NCBI RefSeq assembly: GCF_021729135.1
Contig: NZ_JAJTWW010000002.1
Span: 25,256 to 89,255 of the forward strand
Reading direction: 5' to 3'
DNA: 64,000 bases
Origin: Brevibacterium daeguense
GTDB taxonomy: Bacteria > Actinomycetota > Actinomycetes > Actinomycetales > Brevibacteriaceae
The stretch's first letter is position 1; each line of letters opens with the position of its first letter. Below the pieces are notes generated by a model. It saw nothing but the letters and a program-made list of their open reading frames with translations. It had not been told where the DNA came from and ran no database searches. This document shows positions 16,980 through 25,045 of the stretch, one piece after another. The translations under genes were made by a program, and so were the position numbers.

Positions 16980-19154
16980 ATGGCGGGTCTGATTCGCCGT
17001 GAGGACATCGACGAAGTGCGCGCGCGCGCACGCCTCGACGAGGTCGTGGGCGAATACGTCACCCTGAAGAACGCCGGAGTGGGCTCGATGAAGGGGCTGT
17101 GCCCGTTCCACGACGAGCGCACCCCCTCATTCCACGTCCGTCCCCAGGTGGGGCTCTACCACTGCTTCGGCTGCGGAGAGAGCGGGGACGTCTTCTCCTT
17201 CCTGCAGAAGATCGACGGCATGACCTTCGCGGAGTCGGTGGAGCGGCTGGCGGAGAAGGTCGGCGTGCAGCTCGTGTACGAGGAGGGCAAGGGGCCCGAT
17301 CGTGAGGCCGTCGGCCGGCGGCAGCGGCTCATCGACATGCACGAGGTCGCCGAGGGCTTCTTCCGCGAGCAGCTGAAGGGTCCGGCTGCCCAGATCGGAC
17401 GGCAGTATCTCGATGAGCGCGGATTCGATGCCGACGCGTGCGCGACCTTCGGCGTGGGCTTCGCTCCCCAATCCTGGGACGCCCTGCTCAACCACCTGCG
17501 CGGTCGGGGCTTCGAGACCCAGGAGATCATCGCCTCGGGCCTGGTCAGCCAGGGGCGACGGGGGATCTACGACCGCTTTCGCGGACGACTGGTCTGGCCG
17601 ATCCGCGACGTCACCGGGCGCACTATCGGATTCGGCGCGCGCCGCCTCTTCGACGACGATCAGGGGCCCAAATACCTGAACACACCGGAGACGCCGATCT
17701 ACCGGAAGAATCAGGTCCTCTACGGCCTCGACCTCGCCAAGCGGTCGATCGCGAAGACGAAGCGAATCGTGATCGTCGAGGGCTACACCGACGTCATGGC
17801 CGCACACCTGTCGGGAGTCCAGCAGGCAGTCGCGACGTGTGGAACCGCCTTCGGCGCCGAGCACGTCAAGATCGCCCGGCGTCTGCTCGGTGACGACTCG
17901 ACCCACAGCGGAGAGGTCGTCTTCACCTTCGACGGCGACGAGGCCGGCCGAGCGGCGGCTCTCAAGGCCTTCGAGGAGGACCAGCGCTTCGTCACCCAGA
18001 CCTTCGTGGCCGTCGAGAAGCACGGAATGGACCCCTGTGACCTGCGAATCGCTCAGGGAGACTCCGCAGTCCGCGAGCTCATCGAGTCGCGCCGACCGCT
18101 CTTCGAGTTCGCCATCACCTCGACTGTCGACCGGTTCGACCTGAGCACCGTCGAGGGCAGGGTCGGAGCAATGCGCGCCGTTGCGCCGGTGATCGCGCAG
18201 ATCCGGGATGCTGCGCTGCGACCCGGCTATGAGCGATTCGTGGCCGGCCACCTCGGCGTCGACCCCGCGGAGGTGGCACGGGCGGTTCGCGCGGCCCGCA
18301 AGAGTTCGGGTCCCGGGTCGTCCACTGCCACACAGCCGGGCCGACCGAGCCAACAGGACCAACGCGGTCAGCACCCTGCTGGGCAGTATGACCGGCAGCA
18401 GTCGGGCCAGCGGAGCCGACCTCGGCAGGAGCCGTGGGGTCGACCGGGCGAATCCGACGTTCCCGATCGTCAGGATCGGGGCCGTCGACAGGACTCACGG
18501 GGCCAGCAGGGTCAGCGGGGCCAGTCCGGTCAGGGAGGCTCGCAGGATCGGCAGGGCCAGGGAGGCCGACACGGCCGGCAGGGCCGGGACGGTGTGCGCA
18601 GCAGTGCACGACCCACAGGGTCGGACGATGTTGCGGACACCTCGGCCGCGGTGGAGGCCTATGCCTCCGAGCTCGGGGGAGCGCCGGTGGACGTCACCGG
18701 ACTCAAAGTGGAGCGAGGGGCCCTGCAGGTTGCGCTCCAGCAGCCCGGCTTCGTCAATGCCAAGCTGTTCGACGGCCTGAATGTGAAGGTATTCAGTGAT
18801 CCCGCGCATCGCCTGGTCCACCGCGCCATGCAGGAAGCCGGCGGTATTCGGGTGGGGCTGTCCGATCCGGCGAACTGGCCGGAGAAGGTGCTCGAAGCCG
18901 CTCCGGATGAGGTCCGCGGCCTGGTCGGCGAGCTGGCCGTCGAACCGATCCCGGCAACTGACAGCCAGGGAGTCGAGCGGTACTCCCGAGGGATCATCGC
19001 ACGGCTGTTCGACAAGGACATGGTGCGGATCGCGGGAGAGCTGCACTCGCGGCTGCAGCGCACAGACCCGACCGACGTGGAGACCAGTGCGCGCCTGCTC
19101 GATCAGCTGCAGATCCTCGAGCGTCAGCGGGCCCGCCTGCGCTCGATGATGTAG
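16980..19154 (+). CDS. dnaG: DNA primase
   Basis: The primase makes RNA primers for replication. The 724-residue protein has a CHC2 zinc finger (CPFHDERTPSF, about residues 41-51, and CFGCGESGD), the RNA-polymerase basic block, and the Toprim motif VEGYTDVMA (about 265) with FDGDEAG. Between about 440 and 545 lies a linker very rich in Gln, Gly, Arg and Ser (RQDSRGQQGQRGQSGQ-type), longer and more repetitive than I expect for the family. The C-terminal region would contact the helicase. It starts 43 nt after dgt with GGGAG upstream and is probably in the same operon. Confidence 0.97.
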   Translation: MAGLIRREDIDEVRARARLDEVVGEYVTLKNAGVGSMKGLCPFHDERTPSFHVRPQVGLYHCFGCGESGDVFSFLQKIDGMTFAESVERLAEKVGVQLVYEEGKGPDREAVGRRQRLIDMHEVAEGFFREQLKGPAAQIGRQYLDERGFDADACATFGVGFAPQSWDALLNHLRGRGFETQEIIASGLVSQGRRGIYDRFRGRLVWPIRDVTGRTIGFGARRLFDDDQGPKYLNTPETPIYRKNQVLYGLDLAKRSIAKTKRIVIVEGYTDVMAAHLSGVQQAVATCGTAFGAEHVKIARRLLGDDSTHSGEVVFTFDGDEAGRAAALKAFEEDQRFVTQTFVAVEKHGMDPCDLRIAQGDSAVRELIESRRPLFEFAITSTVDRFDLSTVEGRVGAMRAVAPVIAQIRDAALRPGYERFVAGHLGVDPAEVARAVRAARKSSGPGSSTATQPGRPSQQDQRGQHPAGQYDRQQSGQRSRPRQEPWGRPGESDVPDRQDRGRRQDSRGQQGQRGQSGQGGSQDRQGQGGRHGRQGRDGVRSSARPTGSDDVADTSAAVEAYASELGGAPVDVTGLKVERGALQVALQQPGFVNAKLFDGLNVKVFSDPAHRLVHRAMQEAGGIRVGLSDPANWPEKVLEAAPDEVRGLVGELAVEPIPATDSQGVERYSRGIIARLFDKDMVRIAGELHSRLQRTDPTDVETSARLLDQLQILERQRARLRSMM

Positions 19155-19369
19155 CTCGGCCGGCGTCGCATCGACGGGAAGCCGGACCGAAAGGTCGATC
19201 TGGACCTGCAGGGTCTCTCTCGATCGCCGCGGCCCTGGGGCCTGCTCGCCCTGCAGCGCCTCGCCGCGCAGCTCCAGTCTCGCCCCGCCTCGACCTGTCT
19301 CGATCCGCCCCGACCTGTCTCGACCTGCGGTGGCGCCCGTCACGGTTCTGCACTCGTGCAAAAATGCAT

Positions 19370-19405
19370 TTGACGAAAAGTTGCATGAGATGCAAAATTG
19401 CACCA
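19370..19405 (+). promoter_or_regulatory. tetR-MFS promoter with overlapping operator palindromes
   Basis: TTGACG (19370-19375), a 17-nt spacer and CAAAAT (19393-19398) predict a transcript start exactly on ATG 19405. The spacer holds the palindrome TTGCAT-GAG-ATGCAA (19381-19395). GTGCAA (19356-19361) and TTGCAC (19398-19403) form an outer inverted pair, and TGCA-AAAA-TGCA lies at 19358-19368. These TGCA-centred palindromes overlap the -10 and the spacer, so they are the likely operator of the TetR repressor encoded downstream. Local AT content is well above the surroundings. Confidence 0.7.
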
Positions 19406-20082
19406 TGAGCATTGCCGAGAATCCCACGAATTGTGCTGCCCCGGAAGAGGAGTCTCACCGGGACCGAAAGGCTCGGCTGACCCGCCGAGCGATCCATGTC
19501 GCCGCTGTTCACCAAGTCCTGGACCAAGGACTGGAGAATGCGACCGTCGCGCACATCGCCGCTGAAGCCGGCGTATCGACCCGCACCTTCTTCAATTACT
19601 TCTCCTCGAAAGAGGACGCGATCGTCGGCTTCACCGACCGCACCCTCGACGACGAGCAGATCGCGGAGTTCCTGGAACGTCCGCTGGAACCCGAGGCCCT
19701 CGTCGAGGACATCGCCCGCCTCATCCACGCCGCCTTCATGCTGACGTTCAACGACGACGAGGTGGCCACCGGTCGGCGCCGAATCTTCGCTCAGCATCCC
19801 GCGCTCCTGCGCCGGCAGTTCGAGAAGAACGAACGTCTTGAGGATCAGGTGACCGAGGTCGTCGCCTCACGAATCCGTCAGCACGGCCTCGAATACGACT
19901 CGCAGGAGCCGCTCGAGGAGGTGGCGCGGATGCTGGTGCTGGTCTGCGTCGCCCCGCTGCGTGCCACTGCCCGCCGGATCGCGCAGAAGGAGCGCGCGGA
20001 CCTCGAAGAGGACTATTCGACGGAGATCTTCGAGCGCTCCGTGCGCCTGTTCCTCGATGTCGTGAAGGGACCCAGGAAATGA
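19405..20082 (+). CDS. TetR family transcriptional regulator
   Basis: The 225-residue protein has an N-terminal helix-turn-helix, with TVAHIAAEAGVSTRTFFNYFSSK-type residues at about 47-69, typical of TetR repressors. The C-terminal ligand domain resembles the MftR/mycofactocin-neighbour and multidrug type, but I do not assign a ligand. It overlaps the downstream MFS transporter gene by ATGA. This arrangement is the usual one for an autoregulated efflux operon in which a drug releases the repressor. The ATG at 19405 is preferred over 19330, which lies upstream of the promoter. Confidence 0.92.
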   Translation: MSIAENPTNCAAPEEESHRDRKARLTRRAIHVAAVHQVLDQGLENATVAHIAAEAGVSTRTFFNYFSSKEDAIVGFTDRTLDDEQIAEFLERPLEPEALVEDIARLIHAAFMLTFNDDEVATGRRRIFAQHPALLRRQFEKNERLEDQVTEVVASRIRQHGLEYDSQEPLEEVARMLVLVCVAPLRATARRIAQKERADLEEDYSTEIFERSVRLFLDVVKGPRK

Positions 20083-21836
20083 CGGCTGCGCGCAGCGGAA
20101 AGCCCCCCGCGTCGGGACCCGAGGCGACCGCCGGTGCAGAGATGAGCAGGACCGCCATCCTGCTCCTCTTCATCGGCCTGATGGTGTCGATGTTCATGTT
20201 CTCCCTCAACCAGACGGTGCTGGCCACCGCGCTGCCGACCATCGTCGGCGAACTCGACGGCGTGGATCTCATGCTCTGGGTTTCGACCGCGTTCATGCTC
20301 GCCTCGACGATCATGATGCCCGTCTACGGCAAGATCGGTGACCTGTTCGGCCGGAAGCCGCTGTTCATCTTCGCCATCGTGATGTTCATGTTCGGCTCGC
20401 TGCTGGCAATGCTGGCCCAGGACATGATGCTGCTCATCGCGGGCCGTGTGTTCCAGGGCATCGGCGGTGGCGGGATGATGATCCTGTCGCAGGCGATCAT
20501 CGCCGCGGTCGTGCCCGCCCGCCAGCGCGGCAAGTACATGGGCATCATGGGCTCTGTGTTCGCCGTCTCCTCTGTCGCCGGACCGCTGATCGGCGGCTGG
20601 CTCACCGACGGACCGGGATGGCGTTGGGCCTTCGCCATCAACTTCCCGCTCGGCATCTTCGCGATCGTCGCTGCGGCGTTGTTCCTGAAGATTCCGCGTG
20701 TCACCCACGAGAAGCGACCCAAGATCGACATCGGCGGAATGGTGCTGGTCGCGATCTTCACCTCCTCGGTCATCCTGGTCTCGGCGTGGGGCGGACATCA
20801 GTACGCATGGGACTCGCCGGTGATCCTCGGCATGATCGCCGCCGCCCTCGTGGCCGGCATCGCGTTCGTGTTCGTCGAGCGCAGGGTCAGCGAGCCGGTG
20901 ATCCCGATGACGCTGTTCCGCGACAGGAACTTCGTGCTCGCCACCTGTGCCGGACTGACGATCGGCGTGGCGATGTTCGGCGTGCTCAGCTACATGCCGA
21001 CCTACCTGCAGATGGTCCACGGCATCGACGCGACGGTGGCCGGCCTGATGATGGTGCCGATGATGGGCACGATGCTCGTGTCGTCGACCGCCGTCGGCTT
21101 CATCGTCGCCCGCACCGGCAGATACAAGGCGTACCCGATCGTCGGCATGGTGCTGATCGTCACCGCTCTGGTGTTCATGTCCTTCATGAAGGCCGACTCC
21201 CATGCCGTCTGGTCGATCCTGCACCTGGCCGGGCTCGGACTGGGGCTGGGATTGAGCATGCAGCTGCTGGTTCTCATCGTGCAGAACTCCTTCCCGATCG
21301 CAATCGTCGGCACTGCCACGGCTGCGAACAACTTCTTCCGCCAGATCGGGGCGACCCTGGGCATGGCTGTGATCGGCGCACTGTTCACCAGTCGGCTGAT
21401 GAGCAACCTGTCTGCAGTGATGCCGACGGGTGCCGGCGCGCAGAGCGCGAACCGGCTCACTCCCGAGGCGGTCTCCCAGATGACCGGGCGCCTCCACGAC
21501 GCGGTGGTCACCGGCTACAACGACGCGCTCATGCCCCTGTTCCTCTGGGTGGCGCCGCTGCCGCTGATCGGGCTGGTGTTCGTGCTGTTCATCAAGGAGA
21601 TCCCGCTGGCGACGCGAATCGACCGGGCGAGCGTTCCTCCTCGCGCAGTCGTGGCGAAAGCACCGGCGGACCCGGCCCATGCGTCCTTGGATACAGTGGA
21701 CTCGGCCGAGGACGCAGAGGACGAGGAGCGCGACGATGACGGTGCTGACGATTCTGACGGCGGAGGACAAGCCGCGACCCGCTCAATTCGATCGACTGCC
21801 GGAGAGCGCAGAAGTCCGGTGGGTGACCGCCCCTGA
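20079..21836 (+). CDS. MFS multidrug efflux transporter, DHA2/EmrB-QacA family
   Basis: The 585-residue protein has about fourteen hydrophobic segments. It shows the DHA2 pattern: LNQTVLATALPTIVGEL in the first helix, GKIGDLFGRKP in the first cytoplasmic loop, and RVFQGIGGGGM with VVPARQRGKYMG. It should export hydrophobic drugs or ions using the proton gradient. The C-terminal tail of about 60 residues is acidic (DSAEDAEDEERDDDGADDSD), then basic. The last 101 bases overlap the next gene in another frame, an unusually long overlap. Regulation is by the upstream TetR protein, inferred from the operon. Confidence 0.93.
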   Translation: MTAARSGKPPASGPEATAGAEMSRTAILLLFIGLMVSMFMFSLNQTVLATALPTIVGELDGVDLMLWVSTAFMLASTIMMPVYGKIGDLFGRKPLFIFAIVMFMFGSLLAMLAQDMMLLIAGRVFQGIGGGGMMILSQAIIAAVVPARQRGKYMGIMGSVFAVSSVAGPLIGGWLTDGPGWRWAFAINFPLGIFAIVAAALFLKIPRVTHEKRPKIDIGGMVLVAIFTSSVILVSAWGGHQYAWDSPVILGMIAAALVAGIAFVFVERRVSEPVIPMTLFRDRNFVLATCAGLTIGVAMFGVLSYMPTYLQMVHGIDATVAGLMMVPMMGTMLVSSTAVGFIVARTGRYKAYPIVGMVLIVTALVFMSFMKADSHAVWSILHLAGLGLGLGLSMQLLVLIVQNSFPIAIVGTATAANNFFRQIGATLGMAVIGALFTSRLMSNLSAVMPTGAGAQSANRLTPEAVSQMTGRLHDAVVTGYNDALMPLFLWVAPLPLIGLVFVLFIKEIPLATRIDRASVPPRAVVAKAPADPAHASLDTVDSAEDAEDEERDDDGADDSDGGGQAATRSIRSTAGERRSPVGDRP

Positions 21837-22698
21837 GCTCGCAGAGGCCCTCGTCGGAGCGGATGCCCTGCTGATGTGGGATTTCTTCTCCACCGCACTG
21901 GAGGACGCATTCGATTCGGCGGGCGACCTCAGGTGGATCCATGCCGCGTCGGCCGGAGTCGACACCCTGATGTTTCCGGCGCTGCGGGAGTCCGACATCG
22001 TGCTCACGAACGCCCGCGGCATCTTCGACCGCCCGATTGCCGAGTTCGTGCTGGCCTTCATTCTGCTGTTCGCCAAGGACATGCCGGAGTCACTGGAGCT
22101 GCAGGCCCAGCGCACCTGGCACCGGCGGGAGACCGAGAACATCGCGGGCACGCGCGCCCTCGTGGTCGGGACCGGCTCGATCGGCCGTGAGATCGCACGC
22201 CTGCTCGTGGCGGTGGGAATCGAGGTGCGCGGTGCCGGGTCCTACGCGCGCTCGAACGACCCGGTGTTCGGCGACATCACCGACTCGGCCCAGCTCGCCT
22301 CGCACGTCGCCGACGTCGACTGGCTCATCAATGTCACCCCGCTGACTCCCGCGACGACCGGGCTCATCGACGCCGAGGTGCTCGCCGCCCTGCCGACGTC
22401 GGCTCGGCTCATCAACGTCGGCCGCGGCGCCTCGGTCATCACCGAGGACCTGGTGGCCGCTCTGCGGTCCGGTGAGATCGCCGGCGCCGGGCTCGACGTA
22501 GTGGATCCTGAGCCGCTGCCTGCCGGTCATCCCCTGTGGGAGTGCCCGGGAGCCGTCGTCACCGCCCACATGAGCGGCGACACCCACGGTTGGACCGACC
22601 GGCTGGCGGATCAGTTCATGGACAACTGGGATCGGTTCCTGGCCGACGAGCCGCTTCTCAACGTCGTGGATCTGAGCAGGGGCTACGTCCGCTCATGA
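21736..22698 (+). CDS. D-2-hydroxyacid dehydrogenase (NAD-binding)
   Basis: The 320-residue protein is a D-isomer-specific 2-hydroxyacid dehydrogenase. It has the dinucleotide motif GTGSIGREIA, NVGRG with the substrate-binding Arg, an LDVVDPEPLP Glu region and the catalytic His in VVTAHMSGD. Substrate is unknown. ATG 21736 with GAGGAG about 8 nt upstream gives the family start MTVLTILTAED. The start lies 101 nt inside the MFS gene, and the stop overlaps the next gene (ATGA). Membership in a drug-efflux operon is unexpected for this enzyme. Confidence 0.9.
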   Translation: MTVLTILTAEDKPRPAQFDRLPESAEVRWVTAPELAEALVGADALLMWDFFSTALEDAFDSAGDLRWIHAASAGVDTLMFPALRESDIVLTNARGIFDRPIAEFVLAFILLFAKDMPESLELQAQRTWHRRETENIAGTRALVVGTGSIGREIARLLVAVGIEVRGAGSYARSNDPVFGDITDSAQLASHVADVDWLINVTPLTPATTGLIDAEVLAALPTSARLINVGRGASVITEDLVAALRSGEIAGAGLDVVDPEPLPAGHPLWECPGAVVTAHMSGDTHGWTDRLADQFMDNWDRFLADEPLLNVVDLSRGYVRS

Positions 22699-23360
22699 TC
22701 GAGGATGAGCGCTACGACGAGCAGCGACGGCAGCTCGTCCGCCAGGAGGTCGCGACAGTCATGGGACTGCGGACCTCGGCATTCTTCGCGTATCTGCTGA
22801 TTGCGCTCGCCATGCTGTCGGTCGCCGTCGGTGCTGCGATCGCCGCCTTCCGATCGACCCCGGCCGACTCGGTGATGCTGTTCATCGCCACCACGATGAC
22901 GATGGTCGGGGTGGTAGCTGCCGTGGGCGCTGTGCTGAGCACACGCGGACTGCACAGGGATCCGCTCGACGCGCTGCAGCTGACCCGGCCCAAGAAGACC
23001 CGCGCACCCCGCAACATGCCCGCCGGCGTCAGCGTCCTCGTCGTCGCGATCCTGGTGGGCATCCTGCTGGCGTTCCTGCTGCTCAGCGAGTCCATCGCCA
23101 TGGCAAGCGGAGTGCTGGTGGGATTCGTCTTCCTCGGCCTGATCGGACCCGCCTCGGCGGCCTGCTTCCAGTGGAGTGAGCGCGACCTCGACTCTCAGCT
23201 CGCTGAGGATCCGGCACTCCGGGAGCGAGTGGATTCGACGGTGCCGATCTGGGTGCACGACGCGCTGACGGACCGGGCCCTCGAGCGGCGTCGCAACGAG
23301 GCCAGGAAAGAGCGCTTCGCCAAGCGGATCGACCCGCCCGCGGACACCTCGGAGCCCTGA
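22695..23360 (+). CDS. four-helix membrane protein of unknown function
   Basis: I do not recognise a family. The 221-residue protein has a charged N-terminus (MIEDERYDEQRRQLVRQE), two transmembrane segments at about 28-50 and 59-81, two more at about 112-133 and 137-160, and a charged C-terminal tail of about 55 residues. Both ends are predicted cytoplasmic. It is the last gene of the TetR-MFS-dehydrogenase operon, overlapping the dehydrogenase by ATGA, and is followed at once by a tandem repeat. Confidence 0.75.
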   Translation: MIEDERYDEQRRQLVRQEVATVMGLRTSAFFAYLLIALAMLSVAVGAAIAAFRSTPADSVMLFIATTMTMVGVVAAVGAVLSTRGLHRDPLDALQLTRPKKTRAPRNMPAGVSVLVVAILVGILLAFLLLSESIAMASGVLVGFVFLGLIGPASAACFQWSERDLDSQLAEDPALRERVDSTVPIWVHDALTDRALERRRNEARKERFAKRIDPPADTSEP

Positions 23361-23362
23361 CC

Positions 23363-23479
23363 GGGAGCTGACTGTCCTGTCGGGAGCTGACTGGTCTGTC
23401 GGGGGACTGACCGGTCTGTCGGGAGCCGATCGTCCTGTCGTGAGCTGAGTGGTCGGACCGGGAGCTGACTGTCCTGATC
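23363..23479. repeat. 19-20-bp tandem repeat x6 after the 22695 gene
   Basis: Six imperfect units, starting at about 23363, 23382, 23401, 23421, 23440 and 23460, share the pattern GGGAGCTGACTGTCCTGTC. The array starts 2 nt after the stop codon and occupies most of the space before the convergent glpK gene. Confidence 0.85.
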
Positions 23480-23546
23480 CGCGTCCGACCACGACTTGCG
23501 CCAGTGAACCTCGATCTCGGCGGGTTCTCACGCGCCGCCGGGATCC

Positions 23547-25043
23547 TCAGACCCAGCCGAGAGACCGCTGCACGGCGTCATCCCATCGTCGCAGGATGCG
23601 AGTTCGCTCGCCGGCATCGATCTGCGGCGTCCAGCTGCGGGCGACTGATCGGAACTGGCCGACCTCCTGCGTGTCCGCATAGGTTCCGGCCCCGATCCCA
23701 GCGGCGAAAGCGGCTCCGAGTGCCGTCGCCTCCACGATGCGAGGCCGGACGACCTCACACCCGAGCACATCTGCCTGGAACTGCATGAGGGTGTCGTTGA
23801 CGCTCATCCCGCCGTCGGCGGAGATCCGCTCGATCTCGAAACCGGAATCCGACCGCATCGAGGAGAGCACCTCGGCGGTCTGGAATGCAGTGGACTCGAG
23901 AGCCGCGCGGGCGATGTGAGCTTTGGTGGTGAAGCGGGTGAGGCCGACGATCGTCCCGCGAGCATCCGGGCGCCACCGCGGGGCGAACAGCCCCGAGAAT
24001 GCCGGCACGAAGTAGACATCGCCGCAATCCGGGACACTGGCGGCCAGCTCCTCGATCTCCGCCGAGGAGGAGATCAGCCCCAGCTCGTCGCGCAGCCACT
24101 GCACCACGGATCCCGCGACTGCGATCGAGCCCTCGAGCGCATAGCTGGGCGGCTGCCCGGCGATGGTATACCCGACGGTGCTCACCAGGCCATGCGAGGA
24201 CCGGCGGATCTCCGTCCCGGTGTTGGTCAGCAGGAAGCAGCCGGTGCCGTAGGTGTTCTTGGTGTCGCCGGGGGAGAATGCGCACTGCCCGAAGGCTGCT
24301 GCCTGCTGATCTCCGAGGACACCGGTGATCGGCACTCCGCCCAGGAGCTGGTTCGCGTCGACCCGCCCGAATTCGCCGATCGAGGGGCGGATCTCCGGGA
24401 GCACGGCCTCCGGGATCCCGGTGATCTCGAGCATGCGTGGCGACCATTGCAGGGACGCGAGATCCATGAGCAGCGTGCGGGAGGCGTTGGTCGCATCCGT
24501 GAGGTGCAGACCGCCCCGCGGACCTCCCGTGAGGTTCCAGATCAGCCAGCTGTCGATCGTTCCGAACAGCAGTTCACCCGCCTCGGCGCGCTCGCGGATC
24601 CGAGGATCGGAATCGAGGAGCCACATGAGCTTGACCGCCGAGAAATAGGTGTTGACGGGCAGCCCGGTGATGCCGAGGATCTCGTCGGCCAGGCCCGCTT
24701 CGGTGAGCCGGGTGACGAACTCACCGCCGCGGGTGTCCTGCCACACGAGCGCCCGGTGGACGGGTTCACCGGTCCGCCTGTCCCACAGCACGGTGGTCTC
24801 GCGCTGGTTGGTGATTCCGACGGCACTGATGTCAGCGGCAGTGAGAGAAGCGGTGCCGAGCACGCGCCCGATGACTTCGCGGCTGGTTCGCCAGATCTCG
24901 GCGGCGTCATGCTCGACGAGCCCGGTGCCGGGGAAGTGCTGTCGGAATTCCTGGGCGCTGGATGCCACAGTGCGGCCATCTTCGGAGAAGATGACCGCAC
25001 GTGTGGACGTGGTCCCCTCGTCGAGCGCGAGGATGTGGCCCAT
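23547..25043 (-). CDS. glpK: glycerol kinase
   Basis: The enzyme phosphorylates glycerol to glycerol 3-phosphate with ATP. The 498-residue FGGY-family protein has the N-terminal ATPase motif LALDEGTTSTRAVIF, the substrate motif NQRETTVLWDRRTG, GDQQAAAFGQ, and the family signature region GTGCFLLTNTG followed by ADGGMSVND. I chose ATG 25043, which gives the family start MGHILALDEG. It lies 2 nt downstream of gap on the same strand, so gap and glpK form one transcript joining glycerol entry to triose-phosphate metabolism. No glpF or glpD is next to it here. Confidence 0.95.
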   Translation of the reverse strand: MGHILALDEGTTSTRAVIFSEDGRTVASSAQEFRQHFPGTGLVEHDAAEIWRTSREVIGRVLGTASLTAADISAVGITNQRETTVLWDRRTGEPVHRALVWQDTRGGEFVTRLTEAGLADEILGITGLPVNTYFSAVKLMWLLDSDPRIRERAEAGELLFGTIDSWLIWNLTGGPRGGLHLTDATNASRTLLMDLASLQWSPRMLEITGIPEAVLPEIRPSIGEFGRVDANQLLGGVPITGVLGDQQAAAFGQCAFSPGDTKNTYGTGCFLLTNTGTEIRRSSHGLVSTVGYTIAGQPPSYALEGSIAVAGSVVQWLRDELGLISSSAEIEELAASVPDCGDVYFVPAFSGLFAPRWRPDARGTIVGLTRFTTKAHIARAALESTAFQTAEVLSSMRSDSGFEIERISADGGMSVNDTLMQFQADVLGCEVVRPRIVEATALGAAFAAGIGAGTYADTQEVGQFRSVARSWTPQIDAGERTRILRRWDDAVQRSLGWV

Positions 25044-25045
25044 GG

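Noticed and set aside
23363..23479. CRISPR-like array
   Set aside because: The 19-20-bp units are contiguous with no unique spacers and no cas genes nearby.
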